This document shows, one piece after another, positions 1 through 5,328 of a DNA stretch of 9,320 nucleotides. Numbering within the stretch: position 1 is the first letter of the stretch; each line of letters starts with the position of its first letter. The DNA is from Conexivisphaera sp046536535 (GTDB taxonomy: Archaea > Thermoproteota > Nitrososphaeria > Conexivisphaerales > Conexivisphaeraceae). Position numbers and translations under genes: made by a program. The notes under the pieces are model-generated. The model was not told the origin of the DNA and ran no database searches. It saw nothing but the letters and a program-made list of their open reading frames with translations. Location of the stretch: NCBI GenBank assembly GCA_046536535.1, contig JAWDMO010000048.1, positions 1 through 9,320 of the forward strand, given 5' to 3'.

Positions 1-99
1 CCCGATCCCCTCAGGATATCGAGGGATGTGCTGTAGCCGCGATCCGCGGCCCGGCCGCACCCGGGACGGACGAAGACGCGGTCGGAGAGCGCCAGATCC
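1..99 (-). pseudogene. Decayed tnpB 3' fragment, copy 1 (zinc-ribbon part)
   Basis: Read on the minus strand from about 98 down to 1, one frame gives LALSDRVFVRPGCGRAADRG followed by YSTSLDILRGSG. This has the pattern of the C-terminal zinc ribbon of IS200/IS605-family TnpB (typically 'LS.R.F.CP.CG...DRD.NA..NIL.R'). The first Cys pair is absent and the second has become R-P-G-C, so the metal site is ruined. No start codon or upstream TnpB domains remain on the window side. The fragment runs off the left edge, where its tail and element right end would lie. It is identical over 99 bp to the matching part of the copy at 2250-2348. I infer a relic, not a functional protein. Confidence 0.6.
1..99. 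repeat. 99-bp exact direct repeat, copy 1
   Basis: Positions 1-99 match 2250-2348 base for base in the same orientation, a 2,249-bp offset. Beyond 99 the similarity continues imperfectly to about 147 with substitutions and small indels, and both copies end in a shared GAGATAA-like tract. Just past the exact match, copy 1 has a perfect hairpin (98-103 with 108-113, loop TCGC); copy 2 does not keep it perfectly. The repeat may extend left of the window. The two copies bracket prs and the first tnpB relic. Confidence 0.9.
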
Positions 100-145
100 T
101 CCCTCGCGGGAGGGAGTCTTCCGCCCCAAAACACCTAGTGAGATA

Positions 146-490
146 ATTGTGATAGGACCCGCGCTTGGGCTCGCGCCCCGGAGAGCGCAGGTCGGACTCC
201 GGTGGACGCCTAGACCCGTCCAGGGACCACCTGGGCGGGGCGGCGCTCCTCCCCGGCGTTTTGCCGCCGGGGTGAAGGGCCCCCCACCGAGGGAGATCCC
301 GGAGGGGTCCGGAGTCCCCATTGTTCGACCGGCGCGCCCCTGTCCGGTGCATTGAGGCCGCCTTGGAGGCAGGGATCCCCTCCCCCCTCTCCCGGGAAGA
401 AGGAGGGAGCGCGCTCAGCCCCTGTTCGGCCCCGCCGCCCCCGGACGGGCGCGGGTTCGATACTTGGGTTAGCGGGAAGCGCATCTAAGC
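146..490. other. GC-rich, hairpin-dense stretch of unknown function
   Basis: This ~345-base stretch is clearly richer in G+C than the AT-leaning leader at 500-590. It contains a run of strong inverted repeats: 215-224 with 230-239 (ten pairs including one G-T, loop GACCA); 251-258 with 265-272 (eight perfect pairs, loop TTTTGC); 292-303 with 308-319 (CCGGA-GGGG-TCCGG core, two mismatches); 328-332 with 344-348; and 436-440 with 447-451. Open frames on both strands are low-complexity (R/P/G-rich) and match no family I recognise. It could be an unrecognised structured RNA or further decayed mobile DNA. The universally conserved boxes of RNase P RNA (GGAAAGTCC) and SRP RNA (GGAAGGGAGCAGC) are absent. 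Confidence 0.45.
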
Positions 491-554
491 TATGCCGACA
501 ACCAGTGTAGTCATACTTGACACCTTTAATTGACATAGACGTCCCCATCGATGG

Positions 555-568
555 ATAAGTGTTTATTA
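555..568 (+). promoter_or_regulatory. Archaeal TATA box for prs (leaderless arrangement)
   Basis: TTTATTA at 562-568, preceded by an A/G-rich BRE-like stretch (GGATAAG, 553-559), is centred about 29 bases upstream of the TTG at 594. In archaea transcription starts about 25 bases after the TATA centre, so the mRNA would begin at or very near the start codon. There is no Shine-Dalgarno sequence before 594, which fits a leaderless message. Confidence 0.6.
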
Positions 569-593
569 GCGCCCACGCACACGGGCACATGAA

Positions 594-1499
594 TTGATAG
601 TCGTCCCGGGTTCGTCTAACGGAGCCCTGGCCTACAGGGTGGCGCGGTCGGCCGGAGTGCGGCTGGCCAAGGTGGACTACAGGAGGTTCCCCGACGGAGA
701 GAAATACGTCCGTATCCTGGATGACGTTAAGGGCGAGGAGGTCGTGCTCGTTCAGTCCGCGGCGTTCTCCCCGGACGAGTACCTGATGGAGGCTTTCTTG
801 GCTATGGATGCGCTGAGGGATCTGGGCGCCAAAGGCCTGACCGTCGTGCTCTCATATTTCCCGTACGCAAGGCAGGATGAGAGGTTCAAGCCGGGGGAGG
901 CCGTGAGCCTAGTCACGGTATCCAAGCTGATAAAGAGCGCGGGGGCCGATCGCCTGGTCACGATCGACGTGCACAGGCACAGGGTGCTCGACATGAGATC
1001 CGTTGTGGGGATCCCGTACGTGGACTCGAGCGCCATGCCGTTCCTGGCCAGATATGCAATAGAGTCCGGACTTGTGGAGAAGGAAAGGGTTGTGGTCATC
1101 GGTCCCGACGCGGAGGCCGAGCAATGGGCCGCACTGGCCGCTCGCGAGATAGGCGCGGAGCACTCATCCCTGGTGAAGACGAGGTTGGGGGACAGGGACG
1201 TCAAGGTAAGGATTAACGGCAACGTGGAGGTCCGCGGTAGGGACGTGCTGCTCGTGGACGATATAATAAGCACCGGAGGTACTATAAGGGAGGCAGCGAG
1301 GCTCCTGATGGAGCTGGGCGCCAGGAAGATCGTCGTGGGCGCCACGCATGCGCTACTCGTCGAGGGGGCGCTTGCAAAGATATTGGAGGAAGGCGTCGAG
1401 GAGGTCTTCAGCTCGGATACGATACCGAACCCGACGTCACGCGTCAGCGCGGCGCCGGCCGTGGTCAGCGGAATGAGGTCACTGGGGCTCATCGGCTAA
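594..1499 (+). CDS. prs: Ribose-phosphate pyrophosphokinase (PRPP synthetase)
   Basis: Cytosolic enzyme that transfers pyrophosphate from ATP to ribose 5-phosphate, making PRPP for purine, pyrimidine, histidine and tryptophan synthesis. The 301-residue product is close to the usual archaeal length. Visible landmarks are FPDGE (32-36), the ATP-contacting YARQDERF segment (91-98), DVHRHR (125-130), a flexible-loop KTR (195-197), and the PRPP/ribose-phosphate loop VLLVDDIISTGGTI (218-231). I take TTG at 594 as the start because the protein then begins MIVVPGSSNG like other archaeal Prs, and a TATA box sits ~29 bases upstream. The ATG at 589 is out of frame and is followed at once by a stop. It stands alone between repeat-rich, gene-poor stretches. 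The reading frame is intact with a TAA stop. Confidence 0.95.
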   Translation: MIVVPGSSNGALAYRVARSAGVRLAKVDYRRFPDGEKYVRILDDVKGEEVVLVQSAAFSPDEYLMEAFLAMDALRDLGAKGLTVVLSYFPYARQDERFKPGEAVSLVTVSKLIKSAGADRLVTIDVHRHRVLDMRSVVGIPYVDSSAMPFLARYAIESGLVEKERVVVIGPDAEAEQWAALAAREIGAEHSSLVKTRLGDRDVKVRINGNVEVRGRDVLLVDDIISTGGTIREAARLLMELGARKIVVGATHALLVEGALAKILEEGVEEVFSSDTIPNPTSRVSAAPAVVSGMRSLGLIG

Positions 1500-1591
1500 A
1501 GGAAGCCAGATGTCTTATCGGTAGTTTATATTTATAATTGGATGCAGTTATATGTTAATTCAGTTTAGTTACAGGAATATCAGGGGGCGGC
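1500..1591. other. AT-rich spacer after prs
   Basis: About 1513-1570 is strikingly AT-rich in an otherwise GC-rich window. It includes TTTATATTTATAA (1525-1537) and several T-runs. It may end prs transcription (archaeal termination uses T-tracts), or it may be an old promoter/left flank of the tnpB relic that follows. I see no gene in it. Confidence 0.4.
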
Positions 1592-1984
1592 GTGGAACTG
1601 GAGGGTCGCGAGGGCGGCTGGGGATCCGTGTTGAGAGGCGTCGATGGCGCCGTGGAGCTGCCCACAGGACGCGTGCTCCGGATGCGGGTGGATCGACGTA
1701 GACCAGAGAAGCGCGGCCTTCAGGTGCGGGCTCGCGATCGACGTACAGCTCGACGCGGCGATCGACCTCCACCTGAGGATGGATGGGGGTTCCCACTAGC
1801 ATGTGCTGTGGGACGGAAACGTCATGCCGGCGCCGGTGGGCGGACACCTCATGAAGGGGAGCGGAGGGATCCCGATGAACCCACGAGATGGCTATGTGGT
1901 GCCGTGAAGCACAAGCTCCACCGCGCGTGCGATGGGTATGTGCAAGCTTACCTATGCGCCTACCGGGGTGGAACCCGTCCGTAG
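1592..1984 (+). pseudogene. Decayed tnpB C-terminus (IS200/IS605-type), plus strand
   Basis: No single frame is intact, but TnpB pieces follow one another in the right order. One frame gives VLRGVDGAVELPTG, like the strand before the zinc ribbon. After a shift, 1674-1797 reads CSGCGWIDVDQRSAAF, then RCGLAIDVQLDAAIDLHLRM: a zinc ribbon with the first CxxC kept and the second reduced to one Cys. The same frame passes a TAG (1797-1799) and gives PAPVGG. After another shift, KHKLHRACDGYVQAYL (about 1904-1953) resembles the 'YD.YVDAYL' tail of some crenarchaeal TnpBs. The N-terminal and RuvC-like catalytic regions are missing. At least two shifts and an internal stop make it clearly non-functional. 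Family assignment rests on the zinc ribbon and tail patterns alone. Confidence 0.6.
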
Positions 1985-2077
1985 CCTTGCCGGCACCTAT
2001 TTCACAATGGGATGGGGATCCATCTTCAGCGATGTATGTCATATCACCCATCTATGAATGCATCACCGATTCGCCGG

Positions 2078-2144
2078 GTGAACTACCCCCGCCCTCGCGG
2101 ACAGGGCTTCCCGCTTCATTACCCCCTTGCCCGCTGAAAGCGGG
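2078..2144 (-). ncRNA. IS200/IS605-type right end with omega-RNA-like scaffold
   Basis: On the minus strand a hairpin CCCGCT-TTC-AGCGGG (2144-2130) is followed by GTAATGAAGCGGGAAGCCC, then a stem of eight pairs (2106-2099 with 2094-2087, loop GCGA, two G-T pairs), then GGTAGTTCAC ending at 2078. 'GGAAGCCC-hairpin-GGGGTAGTTCAC' is a pattern I associate with right ends of tnpB-bearing IS200/IS605 elements, where the transcript gives the guide RNA of TnpB. AAGCGGG at 2116-2110 can also pair with CCCGCTT at 2144-2138, so an alternative or pseudoknotted fold is possible, as in known omega RNAs. By analogy, the guide would begin at 2077 and run leftward. Expression is not shown; it may be a fossil. 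Confidence 0.5.
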
Positions 2145-2155
2145 TAGAGGGCGGA

Positions 2156-2184
2156 GCTCCACGGGCTCCAGGGGCGGTTCCCAC
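2156..2184. repeat. 29-bp tandem-type repeat, unit A
   Basis: Matches 2222-2250 with one mismatch (G for A at the eighth base); the units are 66 bp apart. Read on the minus strand, each unit encodes WEPPLEPVE in the tail of the decayed tnpB. The 66-bp period is a whole number of codons, so the duplication probably arose while the frame was still translated. Confidence 0.85.
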
Positions 2185-2221
2185 GTTCCCATGCTCACCT
2201 GCTTGGTCTCCGGGGCGATGG

Positions 2222-2250
2222 GCTCCACAGGCTCCAGGGGCGGTTCCCAC
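2222..2250. repeat. 29-bp tandem-type repeat, unit B
   Basis: Second unit of the pair described at 2156-2184. It directly abuts the 99-bp repeat copy starting at 2250. Confidence 0.85.
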
Positions 2251-2348
2251 CCGATCCCCTCAGGATATCGAGGGATGTGCTGTAGCCGCGATCCGCGGCC
2301 CGGCCGCACCCGGGACGGACGAAGACGCGGTCGGAGAGCGCCAGATCC
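2250..2348. repeat. 99-bp exact direct repeat, copy 2
   Basis: Identical to 1-99. The imperfect continuation to about 2391 ends in an AT-rich tract (GAGATAAATAAATC) where the two copies diverge. Exact identity in a sequence that no longer encodes a working protein suggests that the duplication or a gene-conversion event is younger than the decay of tnpB. Confidence 0.9.
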
Positions 2349-2379
2349 CCCCACGGGAGGGTTCTTCCACCCCCAAACC

Positions 2380-2476
2380 CCTAATGAGATAAATAAATCA
2401 TATTAACTTATTAAACACATATTGTTAGGAATGGATGGTCCATGGGGAATCCTGGATACGGCCATGTATGCGACTT
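2380..2476. other. AT-rich spacer downstream of rps26e
   Basis: About 2383-2430 is AT-rich (AAATAAATCATATTAACTTA and following). On the minus strand this lies just after the end of rps26e and offers T-runs that could terminate the leftward transcript. I see no gene in it. Confidence 0.35.
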
Positions 2477-2770
2477 CTATCTCCGGGACAGCCTGCCCGG
2501 CTCCTTCCTCTCGTTCTCCGGCCTCACCTTGACTATCCCATAGTGTACAGCGCATGATATACAGTAGTACTTCGTCATCATCGTGATAGGCACATATGAG
2601 CCCTTCTCCCTCAATTCCTTCGCGAGGACCGGATCAACCGGTGAATGCCTGGCCGTGACCTTTATCGCCTTATCCCTAGGCACTAGGGCGCCGCACTTGC
2701 TGCAGTGCACGAGATCGCTCCTGCCCCTGTCGCCCTTGGACCTTCCTCTGCTCTTCCGCTTCTTCGTCAA
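2477..2770 (-). CDS. rps26e: Small-subunit ribosomal protein eS26
   Basis: Component of the 30S subunit near the mRNA exit channel and the 3' end of 16S rRNA. The 97-residue product has the family layout: a basic KKRKSRGR start, a zinc site formed by C23/C26 and C70/C73, the PRDKAIKVT segment (31-39), SPVDP (43-47) and NCAVHFGIVK-like SCAVHYGIVK (72-81). The start is TTG at 2770, because translation from there gives the expected MTKKRK start and no better codon is nearby. It lies 43 bases downstream of proS but has its own TATA-like box at 2795-2803, so it may be transcribed both with proS and alone. eS26 is absent from Euryarchaeota, which makes this the best taxonomic marker in the window. 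Stop codon TAG. Confidence 0.95.
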   Translation of the reverse strand: MTKKRKSRGRSKGDRGRSDLVHCSKCGALVPRDKAIKVTARHSPVDPVLAKELREKGSYVPITMMTKYYCISCAVHYGIVKVRPENERKEPGRLSRR

Positions 2771-2794
2771 GACGCCGCTCCTCCGCCGCGCTAC

Positions 2795-2803
2795 GATAAA
2801 AAC
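2795..2803 (-). promoter_or_regulatory. TATA box for rps26e
   Basis: The minus strand reads GTTTTTATC from 2803 to 2795, centred about 29 bases upstream of the TTG at 2770 with no Shine-Dalgarno sequence between. This is the same leaderless geometry seen at prs. It lies in the 43-base gap between proS and rps26e and extends toward the proS 3' end. Confidence 0.5.
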
Positions 2804-2813
2804 GTGCGGTCGA

Positions 2814-4295
2814 TCAGTACGCCTTGGCCATGTAAACGACCCTGGCCGCGGGGCGGCCGCACCATGCGCAGTTCCCCGTGGGTTTCTCCTCGACGTCCAC
2901 CCTTCTGCCCCTCACCTCGTATCCGGTCTCCTCCTTTATTTCCCGGGCGCACTCATCCATTCCGCAGAAGTTCGCCCTTATTATACGGCCCTCCTGGGCC
3001 AGCCTCATCACGTCCTCCCTGCTCGCCGCGTTGGATATCGATCCGTCCAGCCTCTCCCGCGCGCGCCTCCTCAGATTCTCCGATATCTCGGACGAGAGCG
3101 CGCGGATGCGCGCCTGCAGATCGCCGTCCTTCACGCGCTCCCTCGTCCTCATATCCCGCCTGAACAGTGTGACGTAACCGCCTTCCACCTCCCTTCTGCC
3201 GACCTCAATCCTCACCGGGACGCCGACCATCTCCCAGTGGTAGAACTTATCGCCCGGCGACTCCTCCGAGCCGTCCATGTACACGTCGAACCCGGCGCCC
3301 CTGAGCTCAGCCTCCAGTTGTCTGGCCTTGCCGATGACCTCATCGACCGAACCCCTGTGGGGTATCGGGACTATGACCAGATCGTGGACGGAGAGCCCGA
3401 AGGGTAGGACGAGGCCGTAGCGGTCGCCATGCGTCATGACCAGCGCGGCGAGGGTCCTGGAGATCCCCACGCCGAAGCAGGTCGTACGCGGATTCCTGCT
3501 GTTCCCGTCGCGGTCGGTGAACGAGACATCAAACGCCTTCGTGAAGTGGTCGCCCAGATAATGCGTTGTCGCTATCTGCAGGACGTTGCCGTTCGGCAGC
3601 AGCGCGTCATATGCGTAGCTGCTCTCCGCCCCGGGGAACTTGTCGTACGGTTCCCTCTCCACCACGAGGAACGCGAGGCCGAGCCCATCGTAGACCTTCC
3701 TCGCGACCTCCAGGTCTTCCCTTATCTGGGCCATGGCGCCGGCCTCGTCCTCGAACGCGTCATGCGTCTCTATCCACAGGAACTCCCTCCCCCTGAGGAG
3801 CGGCCTCGTGGCTTTCGTCTCGTGTCTGTAGACCGCGACGCTCTGGTAGAGCCTCATGGGCATGTCGCCGTAGCTATGGATCCAGAGTGAGAACATCGGG
3901 TATATGGCCGTCTCCGACGTCGGCCTGACTATCAGCTTCTCGTCCAGCGGCTTCCCTCCGGCCTCGGTTATGTAGAATACCTGATCCTCGAAGCCCTTGA
4001 CGTGCTCCGTCTCCCTCCTGAAGTTTGCCATGGGTATCACGAGGGGGAGGAGCATCGGCATGTGTCCTCCCCTCTCCAGCTCCTCCTCGAACATCCTGTA
4101 GATGCGCTTGACAATCCTCATGGCGTTGGGCCTGTAGACGACGAAGCCCTTCACGCCATATCTCGTGTCCAGGAGCTCAGCCCTCTCGAGAACTCCGTCG
4201 TACCATTCGCCTATATCCTTCCCCTTGTCCGGGAGGGGCGCCTCCGGCGCGGACTCCGACAACGCACCACCCTGACGCAGCCCGCTTAAATTCAT
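2814..4295 (-). CDS. proS: Prolyl-tRNA synthetase, archaeal/eukaryotic type
   Basis: Class II synthetase that charges tRNA-Pro with proline using ATP, in the cytosol. The 493 residues show PTSET (125-129), motif 2 around RHETKATRPLLRGREFLW (157-174), and motif 3 around GVGISRTLAALVMTHGD (275-291). These are followed by the anticodon-binding domain and a C-terminal zinc-type domain with C444, C449, C476 and C479. It ends in the family's terminal Tyr (MAKAY). The ATG at 4295 overlaps the trmI stop by one base (TAATG), which allows coupled re-initiation. Residues 1-11 add nothing recognisable, however, and the TTG at 4262 (codon 12) has ATTTAA about 26 bases upstream, so a shorter leaderless product is also possible. 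Motif 2 has ETHDAF where most relatives have EAH/EGH-type residues; I regard this as normal variation. Confidence 0.95.
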   Translation of the reverse strand: MNLSGLRQGGALSESAPEAPLPDKGKDIGEWYDGVLERAELLDTRYGVKGFVVYRPNAMRIVKRIYRMFEEELERGGHMPMLLPLVIPMANFRRETEHVKGFEDQVFYITEAGGKPLDEKLIVRPTSETAIYPMFSLWIHSYGDMPMRLYQSVAVYRHETKATRPLLRGREFLWIETHDAFEDEAGAMAQIREDLEVARKVYDGLGLAFLVVEREPYDKFPGAESSYAYDALLPNGNVLQIATTHYLGDHFTKAFDVSFTDRDGNSRNPRTTCFGVGISRTLAALVMTHGDRYGLVLPFGLSVHDLVIVPIPHRGSVDEVIGKARQLEAELRGAGFDVYMDGSEESPGDKFYHWEMVGVPVRIEVGRREVEGGYVTLFRRDMRTRERVKDGDLQARIRALSSEISENLRRRARERLDGSISNAASREDVMRLAQEGRIIRANFCGMDECAREIKEETGYEVRGRRVDVEEKPTGNCAWCGRPAARVVYMAKAY

Positions 4296-5128
4296 TAGCG
4301 GATGGCCCTCCTGGCCGTTACCACGAACGTCGTGTGCGATATCGATGTGTTCGACGGCCTCGTCGCACCCGGCTTGGATTCTATCCTCCTGTAGGATGTT
4401 TCGAAAGAATCGATCATCACATATCCCTCCGAGCGAAGATGCGATATAGTCCTCTCCACCTGGTTGAACGTGGGCGCTATTATTGCGAGGCCGCCGGATG
4501 GCCTGAGCGCAGAACCCACGGCCCCCATGACGCTCAGAGGATCGCCCACATCTATCACGGCGGCGTCCACGTCGACCTCGTCCACACCCAGGGAGGCGTC
4601 CCTCACCTTGAGATCAACGAACTCCATGAGGCCGGCCCTGGATATATTACCCCTGGCGACCTCGGCGAACTCGCCCCTCGCCTCGTAGCTGTGGACGCAG
4701 CCGGAGGGTGCCACAACAGCGGCCAGGAACATCGTGAGGGCTCCGCTCCCCGTCCCAACCTCGAGGACGCTCGATCCGGGCATCACCCCGACCCTCGCGG
4801 CTATGAGCCCCATGTCCTTCGGGTACACTATCTGGGTGGGCCTCTCCCCGAGCATCATGTAGTCCTCGAGGAACGGCTTCATAAGGTGGACTCTCTGGCC
4901 GAACGGCGCCTCGAGCGCGGATCCGAATTGCTTTCCTATGATATCGTCGTGTCTTATTATTCCGAGATGTGTGTGAAGCTCCGACCCCACTGATGCGCGC
5001 ACAAGCCAGTTGACCCCCCTGGGGCCTACTATGAGGACGTAGTCGCCGTCCGATATCAGGGACACGCCGATCCACCGCGAAATCATGATATTAGCGTTCC
5101 CTCGCGGTATGTCCGGCGCGGCCCACAT
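4295..5128 (-). CDS. trmI: tRNA (adenine-N1)-methyltransferase, TrmI family
   Basis: S-adenosylmethionine-dependent enzyme that makes m1A in the T-loop of tRNA (positions 57/58 in archaea), which helps stabilise tRNA in thermophiles. The 277-residue length fits the family. Visible are an N-terminal beta domain with GDYVLIVGPRG (28-38), the family linker TQIVYPKDMG (98-107), SAM motif I VLEVGTGSGALT (121-132), an acidic VIDVGDP segment, and APTFNQVERT late in the protein, all typical of TrmI. ATG at 5128 is preferred because TTAAAA lies ~22 bases upstream; ATG at codon 15 (MISRWIG) is an alternative. It is the first gene of a leftward unit with proS (one-base overlap) and rps26e, all translation functions. 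Confidence 0.92.
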   Translation of the reverse strand: MWAAPDIPRGNANIMISRWIGVSLISDGDYVLIVGPRGVNWLVRASVGSELHTHLGIIRHDDIIGKQFGSALEAPFGQRVHLMKPFLEDYMMLGERPTQIVYPKDMGLIAARVGVMPGSSVLEVGTGSGALTMFLAAVVAPSGCVHSYEARGEFAEVARGNISRAGLMEFVDLKVRDASLGVDEVDVDAAVIDVGDPLSVMGAVGSALRPSGGLAIIAPTFNQVERTISHLRSEGYVMIDSFETSYRRIESKPGATRPSNTSISHTTFVVTARRAIR

Positions 5129-5147
5129 TCAGGCACACATGTGCACG

Positions 5148-5153
5148 TTTTAA
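5148..5153 (-). promoter_or_regulatory. TATA-like box for trmI-proS
   Basis: The minus strand reads TTAAAA (5153-5148) within GGTTAAAACG, 20-25 bases upstream of the trmI ATG at 5128. This matches a leaderless archaeal promoter, though slightly close. No Shine-Dalgarno sequence precedes the ATG. Confidence 0.45.
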
Positions 5154-5213
5154 CCATCTGCAGGCGAATGGATTCTGCGCGCGCCGGGGACGGGGAGCTC
5201 GCCAGAGTTACGT

Positions 5214-5232
5214 CGCGCCGGCAATTCCGGCG
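5214..5232. other. GC-rich hairpin in the trmI/thrB divergent spacer
   Basis: CGCCGG (5216-5221) and CCGGCG (5227-5232) form a perfect six-pair stem with loop CAATT. It lies in the ~200-bp spacer between two divergent promoters and could be an operator or RNA hairpin. The rest of the spacer shows no gene. An A-rich GGAAAAAAGG tract (about 5298-5307) lies some 25 bases before thrB and is at best a weak promoter element. Confidence 0.3.
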
Positions 5233-5328
5233 ACTGCCCACGCCCGCTCCGCTTAGCTGCCGCGCGGTCGTCGATTGTCCAGCCCAGTCCACGACAAGGA
5301 AAAAAGGCCGCGGGACGGGGGGAAGTGC

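Larger units (their letters stand above)
2052..2348 (-). pseudogene. Decayed tnpB 3' end, copy 2, minus strand
   Basis: Reading leftward from 2347 gives the same degenerate zinc ribbon as at 1-98 (LSDRVFVRPGCGRAADRG, then YSTSLDILRGSG). After a frame change comes a Pro/Glu-rich tail, WEPPLEPVEPIAPETKQV, then a repeated WEPPLEPVE, then GNEAGSPVREGG, ending at a stop at 2052-2054. Such P/E-rich tails overlapping the element's right end are common in archaeal TnpBs. All domains upstream of the zinc ribbon are lost. The relic lies tail to tail with the plus-strand tnpB relic, so at least two different elements decayed here. The tail overlaps the right-end RNA module at 2078-2144. Confidence 0.6.

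Noticed and set aside
448..480. tRNA T-arm around GCGGGTTCGATAC
   Set aside because: The bases after the loop do not pair with those before it, and no acceptor or anticodon arm can be placed around it.
146..490. RNase P RNA or SRP RNA gene
   Set aside because: Size and GC content would suit, but neither strand has the conserved GGAAAGTCC (RNase P) or GGAAGGGAGCAGC (SRP) boxes.
11..590. Long open frames on both strands at the left end
   Set aside because: The products are R/P/G-rich, unlike any family, and mirror each other in GC-rich hairpin sequence; no promoter or ribosome site supports them.
589..591. ATG as the prs start
   Set aside because: It is out of frame with Prs and is followed by a stop after one codon; TTG 594 gives the expected N-terminus.
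1569..2051. A 160-residue open frame on the minus strand
   Set aside because: It is the antisense shadow of the plus-strand tnpB relic and shows no family features.
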